From Thermohalobaculum sp039180675 (GTDB taxonomy: Bacteria; Pseudomonadota; Alphaproteobacteria; Rhodobacterales; Rhodobacteraceae): a stretch of DNA of 64,000 bases. Location of the stretch: assembly GCA_039180675.1 (NCBI GenBank), contig JBCDDC010000004.1, forward strand, positions 124,001-188,000. The letters run 5' to 3'. A model generated the notes under the pieces. It saw nothing but the letters and a program-made list of their open reading frames with translations, was not told the DNA's origin and made no database searches. Of this stretch, positions 32,327 to 40,830 are shown in pieces (the stretch's first letter is position 1; each line of letters begins with the position of its first letter). Position numbers and translations under genes: made by a program.

Positions 32327-34987
32327 ATGGCTTCTCTGAACGACATACGGACGACGTTTCTCGACTATTTCGCCAGAAATGGGCACGAGATCGTCGCGTC
32401 TTCGCCGCTGGTGCCGCTGAACGACCCGACCCTGATGTTCGTGAACTCGGGCATGGTGCAGTTCAAGAACGTCTTCACCGGGGTGGAGAAGCGCGATTAC
32501 GTGCGTGCGACGACAAGCCAGAAATGCGTGCGTGCCGGGGGCAAGCACAACGATCTCGACAATGTCGGCTATACCGCGCGCCACCATACGTTCTTTGAGA
32601 TGCTGGGGAATTTCTCCTTCGGCGACTACTTCAAGGACCGTGCGATCGAGCTCGCCTGGGACCTTGTTACCAAGGACTTCGGCCTCGACAAGGACCGTCT
32701 GCTCGTCACCGTCCACGCGAGCGATGAGGAGGCTGCCGGTCTCTGGAACAAGATCGCCGGGCTGCCGGACAGCCGGATCATCCGCATCGACAGCGACGAC
32801 AACTGGTGGCGCATGGGCGATACCGGACCGAACGGCCCATGCACCGAGATCTTCTACGACCATGGTAATCATATCTGGGGCGGACCGCCGGGCTCGGCCG
32901 AAGAAGACGGTGATCGCTTCATCGAGATCTGGAATCTCGTCTTCATGCAGTTCGAGACCTTTGCCGATGGATCCTCGAAACCGCTGCCGAAGCCATCTGT
33001 CGATACGGGCATGGGGCTCGAGCGGATAGGTGCGCTTCTGCAAGGCAAGCACGACAATTACGACACCGATCTGATGCGCGCGCTGATCGAGGCCTCGGCC
33101 CAGGCGACGTCGAGCGACCCGGATGGCGACGGCAGAATGCACCATCGGGTGATCGCGGATCATTTGCGCTCGACGTCGTTTCTGATCGCGGACGGGGTTC
33201 TGCCTTCCAACGAGGGACGTGGTTACGTGCTGCGCCGGATCATGCGCCGTGCCATGCGCCATGGGCATCTTCTCGGCGCGAGCGATCCGCTGATGTTCCG
33301 TTTGGTGCCGGAGCTGGTGCGCCAGATGGGCCAGGCCTTTCCAGAACTGAACCGCGCTCAAGCGCTCATCGAAGAGACGCTGCAGAGCGAGGAGATCCGC
33401 TTCCGCCGCACGCTTGACCGCGGCCTCGGGCTTCTGGAGGCCGAGCTGGAGAGCCTGGCACCCGATGCGCCACTGCCGGGCGAGACGGCCTTCAAGCTCT
33501 ACGACACCTATGGCTTCCCGCTCGATCTTACGCAGGATGCGCTGCGCGAGCGGCAACGCACGGTCGACACGGACGGGTTCGATGCCGCGATGGAAGCGCA
33601 GAAGGCCAAGGCGCGGGCGGCCTGGTCCGGCTCGGGCGATGCCGCCGAGGAGAGCCTGTGGTTCGATCTGCGCGAGATGCACGGCGCCACTGAGTTCCTG
33701 GGCTACGAGGCCGAGAAAGCCGAGGGTGTAATCCTCGCCCTGATCGCCGATGGGGCCGTGGTGGATGAAGCCGGGGAGGGCACGGAGGTTCAGATTCTGA
33801 TGAACCAGACCCCATTCTACGGCGAAAGCGGCGGCCAGATTGGCGACCGCGGTCGGATCCGATTGGGCGGCGGTGTCGCGGAAGTGACGACAACCCGGAA
33901 GAAGGCTGGTGATCTGCATGTCCACGTCGCGCGGGTCGCGGAGGGTGTTCTGCGCGCGGGTGAGGCGGCGGAGCTCGAAGTCGATCACGGGTACCGCACC
34001 GCAATTCGGGCCAATCACTCGGCGACCCACCTGCTGCATGAGGCGCTGCGCGGGACGCTCGGGGATCATGTCGCTCAGCGCGGCAGCCTTGTCGCCGATG
34101 ACCGGCTGCGCTTTGATTTCACTCATACGAAAGCGGTCGATCTGGGCGAGTTGGAGCGGATCGAGCGGGAGGTGAACGGCTACATCCGCCAGAATGCGGA
34201 GGTCAGCACCCGCATCATGACACCGGAGGAGGCGCAAGAGGCCGGCGCGCGGGCGCTTTTCGGTGAGAAGTATGGCGACGAGGTCCGCGTGGTCTCGATG
34301 GGCCGGCGGCCGGAGGGTGAGGCCGGTGCGGCTGGCCCGATCTATTCGCTCGAGCTCTGCGGCGGGACACATGTGGTGCGGACCGGCGATATCGGTGTCT
34401 TCGTGGTGGTTGGCGAGGGGGCGTCATCCGCCGGGATCCGCCGGGTCGAGGCGCTGACAGGGGAAGCCGCGTTCGACTATCTCTCGCAGCAGGATCACCG
34501 CCTGGCCGAGACCGCGCTTGCGCTCAAGGCACGGCCTGAAGAGGTGGCAGCACGGGTGCGTGGGCTGCTGGAGGAGCGCAAGGCGCTGGAGGCCGAATTG
34601 GGAGAACTGCGCCGTCAGGTGGCCCTTGGCGGTTCGGGCTCGGACGGTCCGGGGGTCGAGATGCTGGGCGATGTGCCCTTCCTGGGCCAGAGCCTGAGCG
34701 GGGTCGAGGCGAAGGACCTCCGCGGTCTGATCGACGCACACAAGGAACGCCTTGGCTCCGCCGCGATCGTGCTGGTCGCCGATACCGGCGGCAAGGCCGC
34801 GGTGGCCGCCGGGGTCACGCCGGACCTTCTAGAGCGGATCTCGGCGGTCGATCTGGTGCGCGCCGCGGTGGCTGAGCTTGGCGGGAAGGGCGGTGGCGGC
34901 AGGCCGGATATGGCGCAGGGCGGCGGCCCTGATGTGAGCCGTATCGCCCCGGCCGTCGCTGCGGCGGCGGGCGTGATCAGGGCGTAA
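32327..34987 (+). CDS. alaS: Alanyl-tRNA synthetase
   Basis: An 886-residue class II synthetase of normal length. The aminoacylation core includes FVNSGMVQFKNVFTG, KCVRAGGKHNDLDNVGYTARHHTFFEMLGNFSFGDYFK and DTGMGLERIGALLQG. The editing domain has the zinc-type motif NHSATHLLHEALR and the later CGGTHV. A Gly-rich C-terminal C-Ala domain (GGKGGGGRPDMAQGG) closes it. It charges tRNA-Ala. ATG 32327 gives the usual MASLNDIRTTFLDYF start. recA followed by alaS is common in alphaproteobacteria. A hairpin element follows at 35041. Confidence 0.97.
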   Translation: MASLNDIRTTFLDYFARNGHEIVASSPLVPLNDPTLMFVNSGMVQFKNVFTGVEKRDYVRATTSQKCVRAGGKHNDLDNVGYTARHHTFFEMLGNFSFGDYFKDRAIELAWDLVTKDFGLDKDRLLVTVHASDEEAAGLWNKIAGLPDSRIIRIDSDDNWWRMGDTGPNGPCTEIFYDHGNHIWGGPPGSAEEDGDRFIEIWNLVFMQFETFADGSSKPLPKPSVDTGMGLERIGALLQGKHDNYDTDLMRALIEASAQATSSDPDGDGRMHHRVIADHLRSTSFLIADGVLPSNEGRGYVLRRIMRRAMRHGHLLGASDPLMFRLVPELVRQMGQAFPELNRAQALIEETLQSEEIRFRRTLDRGLGLLEAELESLAPDAPLPGETAFKLYDTYGFPLDLTQDALRERQRTVDTDGFDAAMEAQKAKARAAWSGSGDAAEESLWFDLREMHGATEFLGYEAEKAEGVILALIADGAVVDEAGEGTEVQILMNQTPFYGESGGQIGDRGRIRLGGGVAEVTTTRKKAGDLHVHVARVAEGVLRAGEAAELEVDHGYRTAIRANHSATHLLHEALRGTLGDHVAQRGSLVADDRLRFDFTHTKAVDLGELERIEREVNGYIRQNAEVSTRIMTPEEAQEAGARALFGEKYGDEVRVVSMGRRPEGEAGAAGPIYSLELCGGTHVVRTGDIGVFVVVGEGASSAGIRRVEALTGEAAFDYLSQQDHRLAETALALKARPEEVAARVRGLLEERKALEAELGELRRQVALGGSGSDGPGVEMLGDVPFLGQSLSGVEAKDLRGLIDAHKERLGSAAIVLVADTGGKAAVAAGVTPDLLERISAVDLVRAAVAELGGKGGGGRPDMAQGGGPDVSRIAPAVAAAAGVIRA

Positions 34988-35040
34988 GGCGCGGCGCGCT
35001 CCCCGGAGAAACTCGTGCCGGATGACCGGCGCCAGCGCTT

Positions 35041-35112
35041 ACCCACCCACCCGCGCGCCGCGCGGCAAACCTGGGCGACAGGTGGCCCGCGGGACCGCGC
35101 GGGTGGGTGGGT
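35041..35112. repeat. Intergenic CCCACCCACCC hairpin element, copy 2
   Basis: ACCCACCCACCCGCGCG (35041-35057) and CGCGCGGGTGGGTGGGT (35096-35112) are perfect 17-base complements. It lies between the convergent ends of alaS and the dehydrogenase E2 gene, probably acting as a terminator in both directions. Confidence 0.65.
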
Positions 35113-35171
35113 CGCGATGAGCGTCCCGCTTGGCCGTACGCGTGCATGGGAGCGCGGTCCCGCCCGCGCGC

Positions 35172-36491
35172 CTACATCAGCATGCCCATCGGATCCTCGA
35201 GATTGCGCTTGATCGCATCTACGAACTGCGCGCCAAGCGCGCCGTCGATCACCCGGTGATCGCAGGAGAGCGTCACCGACATGATCGTCGCCACCGACAC
35301 TTCTCCATCCTTGATGACCGGCTTCTGCACCCCGGCGCCTACTGCGAGGATCGAGCCGTGGGGCGGATTGATCACCGCGTCGAAATTGTCGATCCCGAAC
35401 ATTCCGAGATTGGAGATGGCGAAACTGCCACCCTGATACTCATGCGGCGCGAGCTTCTTGTCTCTGGCCCGGGCAGCGAGATCCTTCATCGCGCCAGAGA
35501 TCGCCGAGAGCGATGCCGTGTCCGCGTCACGGATCACGGGGGTAAAGAGCCCACCCTCGATCGCCACCGCGACCGCGACATCCGAGGCTTGGAACTTCAG
35601 GATCCGGTCCCCGGCCCAGACGGCGTTGCAGTCCGGAACTTCCTGGAGCGCGACCGCGCAAGCCTTGATGATGTAGTCATTGACCGAGAGCTTCACGCCG
35701 CGCGCTTCGCCGCGGGCATTCATCTGCTTGCGCAGCGCCATCAGCGCGTCAAGCTCGATATCGCGGCGCAGATAGAAATGCGGGATCGTCTGCTTGGCCT
35801 CGGTGAGCCGGGCGGCGATGGTCTTGCGCATCCCGTCGAGCGGCATCTCCTCGAAGGCGCGATCCTGATACATCGCTTTGACCGCATCGGTCCCGGGGCC
35901 GGAGGGAATCGGTGCTGCCGAGCGCTCCGCGGGTGCTGTTGAGATGACCGGTGCCGCGCTGGCACCCTCGACATCGGCTTTCACGATCCGCCCGTGCGGG
36001 CCGGAGCCCTTGATTGTCGCGAGATCGAGCCCCTTGTCGGCCGCAATCCTGCGGGCGAGGGGGGACGCGAAGATCCGGCTGCCATCAGCGGCGGGAGGCG
36101 CCGCGGGCGCCGGAGCGGCGGCGGGCCCTTCCACGCTTGCCTTGCCATTGGCCGCTGTGGGTGCTTCCGCCGCCGGTGTCTCAGGCGCTGAGGTGTCAGC
36201 CTTGGCCGCTGGTGGCTGTGCCGCGGCCTCGATATCCGAGGCATCCTCACCATCCTCCAGCAGGACCGCGATCGGCGTGTTCACCTTGACCGCTTCGGTT
36301 CCCTCCGCGATCAGGATCTTCCCGATCACGCCTTCATCGACCGCCTCCACTTCCATCGTGGCCTTGTCGGTCTCGATCTCGGCGATCAGATCGCCGGAGT
36401 TTACCGTGTCGCCCTCCTTCACCAGCCATTTGGCGAGGTTGCCTTCCTCCATCGTTGGGGAAAGCGCGGGCATCAGAACTTGGATCGGCAT
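35172..36491 (-). CDS. pdhC: Pyruvate dehydrogenase E2 (dihydrolipoamide acetyltransferase)
   Basis: A 439-residue E2 component. Residues 1-80 form one lipoyl domain, with the modified Lys in ETDKATMEVEA. An Ala/Pro-rich linker follows, then the E1/E3-binding domain FASPLARRIAADKGLDLATIKGSGPHGRIVK. The acetyltransferase domain ends with the catalytic motif TLSCDHRVIDGALGAQF. It transfers the acetyl group to CoA in the pyruvate dehydrogenase complex. It lies 11 bases downstream of pdhB. Its lipoyl domain is almost identical to that of PdhB. Confidence 0.95.
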   Translation of the reverse strand: MPIQVLMPALSPTMEEGNLAKWLVKEGDTVNSGDLIAEIETDKATMEVEAVDEGVIGKILIAEGTEAVKVNTPIAVLLEDGEDASDIEAAAQPPAAKADTSAPETPAAEAPTAANGKASVEGPAAAPAPAAPPAADGSRIFASPLARRIAADKGLDLATIKGSGPHGRIVKADVEGASAAPVISTAPAERSAAPIPSGPGTDAVKAMYQDRAFEEMPLDGMRKTIAARLTEAKQTIPHFYLRRDIELDALMALRKQMNARGEARGVKLSVNDYIIKACAVALQEVPDCNAVWAGDRILKFQASDVAVAVAIEGGLFTPVIRDADTASLSAISGAMKDLAARARDKKLAPHEYQGGSFAISNLGMFGIDNFDAVINPPHGSILAVGAGVQKPVIKDGEVSVATIMSVTLSCDHRVIDGALGAQFVDAIKRNLEDPMGMLM

Positions 36492-36502
36492 AGCGCTCTC
36501 CC

Positions 36503-37900
36503 TCAGCGGTAGCAGACGGACTTGGCTGCTTCGACCACCTCGTCGGTCGTCACGAGCGCGAGCCGTTCGAGATTGGCGGCGTAGGGCATGGGCACGTCCT
36601 TGCCGGTCAGGTTCACCACCGGTGCATCCAGATAGTCGAACGCGTCGCGCATCAGCGTCGCCGAGAGGTGGTTGCCGATCGAGCAGACCGGCCAGCCTTC
36701 TTCGATGGTCACGCAGCGGTTGGTCTTCATGACCGAGCGCACCACGGCAGGCGTGTCCATCGGGCGGATCGAGCGCAGGTCGATCACCTCGGCTGCGATC
36801 CCGTCTTCCGCCAGCCGGTCGGCGGCTTCGAGTGTATAGGTCATGCCGATCCCGAAACTCACCAGGGTGACGTCGTCGCCCTCGCGCCAGACCCGGGCCT
36901 TACCGATCGGGATGTCGTAGTCGATGTCCGGGACCTCGAAGCTTTTGCCGTAGAGGATCTCGTTCTCGAGGAAGATCACCGGGTTCGGATCGCGGATCGC
37001 CGACTTCAGAAGCCCCTTCGCATCGGCCGCCGAGTAGGGCTGGATCACCTTCAACCCCGGGATCTGGGCGTACCACGCCGCGTAGTCCTGGCTGTGCTGG
37101 GCGGCGACCCTGGCCGCGGCACCGTTCGGGCCGCGGAAGACGATGGGGCAGCCCATCTGACCACCGGACATGTAGAGCGTCTTGGCTGCCGAGTTGATGA
37201 TCTGGTCGATCGCCTGCATGGCGAAATTGAAGGTCATGAACTCGACGATGGGCCTGAGACCCGCGAAGGCAGCACCGACCCCGATCCCGGCAAACCCGTG
37301 TTCCGTGATCGGGGTGTCGATCACGCGCTTGGCCGAGAACTCGTCGAGCAACCCCTCGGTGATCTTATAGGCACCTTGGTATTCCGCGACTTCCTCGCCC
37401 ATGACGAAGACGCTGTCATCTTCGCGCATCATCTCCGCCATCGCATCGCGTAGCGCCACACGAACGGTCTGCTCGACCATCGGCGCATCGGCGGGCCAGT
37501 CGGGTTCGATCGGCGCTGTCTCGGTGGGTGCTGGAGCCGGAGGAGCGCTGGCCGGTGCATCGGCTGCGGGCGGAGGCGTCGCTCCGTTGCTCTTCGAGGC
37601 CTCGGCCGGCGCAGCCTCTGCTGCCGGCGCTCCCGCATCGACGGCGGAGGCATCCTCGCCGTCCTCGAGCAGGACCGCGATCGGCGTGTTGACCTTGACC
37701 GCCTCGGTGCCCTCGGCGACCAGGATCTTGCCAACGACCCCCTCATCGACGGCCTCGACCTCCATGGTCGCCTTGTCGGTTTCGATCTCGGCGATCACAT
37801 CGCCCGAGGCAACGCTGTCACCTTCCTTCACCAGCCATTTGGCCAGATTGCCCTCTTCCATCGTGGGTGAGAGTGCGGGCATCAATATCTGAACGGTCAA
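36503..37900 (-). CDS. pdhB: Pyruvate dehydrogenase E1 beta with N-terminal lipoyl domain
   Basis: A 465-residue protein. Residues 1-80 are a lipoyl domain (ETDKATMEVEA with the lipoyl Lys), then an Ala/Pro-rich linker to about 135. The E1 beta transketolase-like part follows with VRVALRDAMAEMMREDDSVFVMGEEVAEYQGAYKITEGL, ITEHGFAGIGVGAAFAGLRPIVEFM and RVAAQHSQDYAAW. Lipoylated E1 beta is typical of alphaproteobacteria. With PdhA it decarboxylates pyruvate using thiamine diphosphate. It is separated from pdhA by an opposite-strand gene, so it needs its own promoter or read-through. Confidence 0.95.
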   Translation of the reverse strand: MTVQILMPALSPTMEEGNLAKWLVKEGDSVASGDVIAEIETDKATMEVEAVDEGVVGKILVAEGTEAVKVNTPIAVLLEDGEDASAVDAGAPAAEAAPAEASKSNGATPPPAADAPASAPPAPAPTETAPIEPDWPADAPMVEQTVRVALRDAMAEMMREDDSVFVMGEEVAEYQGAYKITEGLLDEFSAKRVIDTPITEHGFAGIGVGAAFAGLRPIVEFMTFNFAMQAIDQIINSAAKTLYMSGGQMGCPIVFRGPNGAAARVAAQHSQDYAAWYAQIPGLKVIQPYSAADAKGLLKSAIRDPNPVIFLENEILYGKSFEVPDIDYDIPIGKARVWREGDDVTLVSFGIGMTYTLEAADRLAEDGIAAEVIDLRSIRPMDTPAVVRSVMKTNRCVTIEEGWPVCSIGNHLSATLMRDAFDYLDAPVVNLTGKDVPMPYAANLERLALVTTDEVVEAAKSVCYR

Positions 37901-38001
37901 CGTGCCGCTCCTTTCCAGAGTTCGTCTTGTCGGGTTGAGTGGCGAGCGGCTTCTCTATAACGATCTACCCTTGATCGCGTCGCATTCGGGAACCCCTTCG
38001 C

Positions 38002-39009
38002 ATGCATGTCTTCAAGCTGGTGTCGCCGGTTCTGAACTTCGGCGACGACATGAACGACTGGTTCTGGGATGAGATCTTCCCCGAGCACCGGGAAGTGTAT
38101 ACCGATGCAATGCTCCTGGGTATTGGCAGCATTCTGTGGAAGCAGAATTTTGAGGCTGCGGATCAGATCGTCGTGCTTGGGAGTGGGGTGGGTGTGGGAG
38201 TTCTTCCAAGAAAGCTCCCGCGCCACTTGCGATTTTCGTGGGTTCGTGGGCCGATGACCGCGAAGGCGTTGGACCTGGACCGCGGTGCTGCCCTGACCGA
38301 TCCGGCAAGCCTGTGCCCGCTGCTCGACCGTTTTGCGGACCGCCCGTCTAGCACCAAGCGTACAGTCTTTGTGCCTCATGTCGGCACGGCGGGCCTCGAC
38401 ATCGAGTGGGATCGGGTGGCCGCTGATGCGGATGTCGACTACGTCACCCCGGCGGCTGACGGCGACGCAGTTATCAAACGGATCGCAGCGGCGGACCTTG
38501 TGATAACGGAATCGCTTCACGGAGCGATTATAGCAGATGCCTTTCGCGTGCCGTGGGTGCCGATTTCGCTCTCGCCCTCCTTTAACCATTACAAATGGCG
38601 CGACTGGGCTTCGTCGCTCGAAATGGATGTGCGGGTCGAGCCTGGCCTGGTACACCTGAACCGTGCCTATGCATTCCTCACGACAGCCCGGCGCTTGCTC
38701 AAGGGCCAGTTCCGGCGCCCAATCACCGCGAATGAAGATCCGACATCCGATATTCATGTTCCGGCCGTCGCGATGGCAGGAAATCGTACTTTTGGGATTT
38801 CGAAAGATGACAAGGGAGATGTTCGTCGGATAATCAAGCGCTTTCATGGTCTCGTGGAGCGGATGATCGCTCGGGACCTGCGCCGCGTAAAGACCTCGAA
38901 GGCATTTCTGAGTAAGGAAGGGGTTCTTCGGGCTAGGCAGGACGCAATGATGGGTCGGATCGATCTCTTGCGACAGGAACGGGCCTCCCTCTTTGTTCCG
39001 CGGATCTAA
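38002..39009 (+). CDS. Polysaccharide pyruvyltransferase-like protein inside the pdh locus
   Basis: A 335-residue protein of the polysaccharide pyruvyl transferase family. The N-terminal KLVSPVLNFGDDMNDWFWDEIFP, the QIVVLGSGVGVG strand, SWVRGPMTAKALDLD and DLVITESLHGAIIADAFRVPWVPISLS are the family pattern seen in ExoV-type enzymes that add ketal pyruvate to exopolysaccharides. It lies alone on the opposite strand between pdhA and pdhB, and its 3' half is visibly AT-richer than its neighbours. Both suggest later insertion. ATG 38002 has no clear ribosome-binding site. The sugar substrate is unknown. Confidence 0.82.
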   Translation: MHVFKLVSPVLNFGDDMNDWFWDEIFPEHREVYTDAMLLGIGSILWKQNFEAADQIVVLGSGVGVGVLPRKLPRHLRFSWVRGPMTAKALDLDRGAALTDPASLCPLLDRFADRPSSTKRTVFVPHVGTAGLDIEWDRVAADADVDYVTPAADGDAVIKRIAAADLVITESLHGAIIADAFRVPWVPISLSPSFNHYKWRDWASSLEMDVRVEPGLVHLNRAYAFLTTARRLLKGQFRRPITANEDPTSDIHVPAVAMAGNRTFGISKDDKGDVRRIIKRFHGLVERMIARDLRRVKTSKAFLSKEGVLRARQDAMMGRIDLLRQERASLFVPRI

Positions 39010-39099
39010 CGAGAGCCAGAGCGCCTCTTCATAGCCGGAAGGTCCCAGATATCTCGGGGCGCGGAGGTCGCGGTCGGTCGCCTTTCCGACAGGCATTGT

Positions 39100-40098
39100 T
39101 CAGGCCTCTGCTAGAATATCTGTATAGAGCTCTTCGAGCGCTGGTTCGGGGCTGTCCTGGGCGAACTGGGCTGCGTCGTTCACGATGGCCTTGATCTCCT
39201 TGTCGATCGCCTTGAGGGCGTCTTCGTTGGCGACTTTCTGCTCAACGATCATTTTGCGAAGGCCTTCGATCGGGTCGCGGGTCTCTCGCATCTTCGAAAC
39301 TTCCTCGCGGGTGCGGTACTTCGCGGGGTCCGACATGGAGTGGCCGCGGTAGCGGTAGGTCTTGACCTCGAGAATGTATGGACCCTTGCCGGAGCGGCAG
39401 TGCGCTAGCGCCTTCATGCCGGCCTCGCGAACCGCCAGCACGTCCATCCCATCGACCTCCTCGCCATCGATCCCAAAGGCCGCGCCGCGGGTGTAGAGGG
39501 CGGGCGTCGAGGTTGACCGGGACTGGGCTGTGCCCATGGCATACTGATTGTTCTCGATCACGAAGATCACGGGAAGCTTCCAGAGCGCCGCCATGTTGAA
39601 CGTCTCGTAGACCTGGCCCTGGTTGGCCGCGCCGTCGCCGAAATAGACGAGGCTGACCTTGCCGTTTTCGCGATACCGGTTGGCGAAGGCGAGGCCTGCG
39701 CCGATCGGAACCTGGGCGCCGACAATGCCGTGGCCGCCGTAGAAGTTCTTCTCGGACGAGAACATGTGCATCGAGCCGCCCTTGCCCTTGGAGTAGCCGC
39801 CCTCGCGGCCGGTGAGCTCGGCCATCACGCCCTTCGGATCCATGCCGGCTGCGAGCATATGGCCATGATCGCGATAGGAGGTGGTGACCTGATCGCCGTC
39901 CTCGCACTCGCTCTGCAGGCCGACGACGACAGCCTCCTGTCCGATATAGAGATGGCAGAACCCGCCGATCAGCCCCATGCCGTAAAGCTGGCCCGCCTTT
40001 TCCTCGAAACGGCGGATCAGAAGCATGTCCTTGTAGTAGCCAAGCATCTGGTCCGGGGAAGGGCTGTTCTTGCGGGGGGCTTTCTTGCGCGCGGCCAT
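39100..40098 (-). CDS. pdhA: Pyruvate dehydrogenase E1 alpha
   Basis: A 332-residue E1 alpha subunit. It starts with a basic stretch (MAARKKAPRKN), then MLLIRRFEEKAGQLYGMGLIGGFCHLYIGQEAVVVGL. The thiamine-diphosphate motif is GDGAANQGQVYETFNMAALWKLPVIFVIENN, and the phosphorylation-loop region YRYRGHSMSDPAKYRTREEV is present. With PdhB it forms E1 of the pyruvate dehydrogenase complex. An AGGAG site precedes ATG 40098. Normally pdhB follows directly; here 1.2 kb with a foreign-looking gene intervenes. Confidence 0.96.
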   Translation of the reverse strand: MAARKKAPRKNSPSPDQMLGYYKDMLLIRRFEEKAGQLYGMGLIGGFCHLYIGQEAVVVGLQSECEDGDQVTTSYRDHGHMLAAGMDPKGVMAELTGREGGYSKGKGGSMHMFSSEKNFYGGHGIVGAQVPIGAGLAFANRYRENGKVSLVYFGDGAANQGQVYETFNMAALWKLPVIFVIENNQYAMGTAQSRSTSTPALYTRGAAFGIDGEEVDGMDVLAVREAGMKALAHCRSGKGPYILEVKTYRYRGHSMSDPAKYRTREEVSKMRETRDPIEGLRKMIVEQKVANEDALKAIDKEIKAIVNDAAQFAQDSPEPALEELYTDILAEA

Positions 40099-40266
40099 TC
40101 ATGTCTCCTGCGGCGTGATGCTCTTCTCGCAACCATACTGATTTCGGGGGGAAACGCACGGAAAAGGCGGCAAGTGTCTTGCGAAGTGAGCCTCGGGCGT
40201 GGCGGAAGATGTCCCGGCGGCGTGCTCCCAGGAAAGATCCGTGCCGGAAGGCGGACCTTTGCGACA

Positions 40267-40339
40267 CCCACCCACCCCGCGCGCCGCCTCGCGATCGGTT
40301 TCCGGCGGAGGTGGGAGCGGGGCCGCGCGGGCGGGTGGG
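40267..40339. repeat. Intergenic CCCACCCACCC hairpin element, copy 3
   Basis: CCCACCC (40267-40273) pairs with GGGTGGG (40333-40339), and after a small internal loop CCCGCGCG (40276-40283) pairs with CGCGCGGG (40324-40331). The left arm is nearly the same sequence as copy 2. It lies between pdhA and the FtsB-like gene, two genes in the same direction. Confidence 0.6.
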
Positions 40340-40400
40340 GGAGCGCAGGAACCCGATATCCTGTCCAAATGGTTGCTTGGGAGCGCGGCCCGGCCTGGTC

Positions 40401-40703
40401 TCAGCGGATGATGATCTCGTCGTTGCGGCTGTAGCCGAGGACGCGCCTGGCGCGTTCGTCCAGCAGGTCGAGGTCGAGCTTCTCGTCACCGAGCCGCTCC
40501 ACAAGGTTCTGCATCCGGGCGCGTTCAGCCGCCAACGCAGCTTTCTCGGCCTGCATCACGCGTTCCTGATGGCGGGCATCCTGGAGCGCCGAGAGCCCGT
40601 AGGCGCCGTAGAGGCCGGAATGGCCGAAGACGACGATCCCGCCGAGCGACAGCATGGTAACGATCGGGATCACGGTTCTGGCGATGCTGATTTCGCGAAA
40701 CAT
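40401..40703 (-). CDS. FtsB/DivIC septum formation initiator protein
   Basis: A 100-residue protein with one N-terminal membrane helix (residues about 10-30, TVIPIVTMLSLGGIVVFGH), a coiled coil (residues about 45-75, ERVMQAEKAALAAERARMQNLVERL) and the conserved end DLLDERARRVLGYSRNDEIII. This is the FtsB layout; FtsB joins FtsL and FtsQ at the division site. Its position between eno and pdhA is the standard alphaproteobacterial one. Confidence 0.88.
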   Translation of the reverse strand: MFREISIARTVIPIVTMLSLGGIVVFGHSGLYGAYGLSALQDARHQERVMQAEKAALAAERARMQNLVERLGDEKLDLDLLDERARRVLGYSRNDEIIIR

Positions 40704-40830
40704 CTCGGGTCTTTCTCGATCAATTCTCAGGACCGCAACGCAATCACGATGACAAATCGCCCGGAAAAAAGATTCTTCTAACTTTATCGCAGGGTCATTC
40801 GGGGCGGAGTCGAGTCAGATATGCAACAGG

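Noticed and set aside
31709..34372. 887-codon open frame antisense to recA and alaS
   Set aside because: It is the complement of two certain genes in a GC-rich genome. Its composition (Arg, His and Leu-rich, no domains) is typical of spurious antisense frames.
37897..39096. 399-codon reverse-strand frame between pdhA and pdhB
   Set aside because: It would restore a co-directional operon, but its sequence has no family pattern, while the forward frame 38002-39009 has clear pyruvyltransferase motifs.
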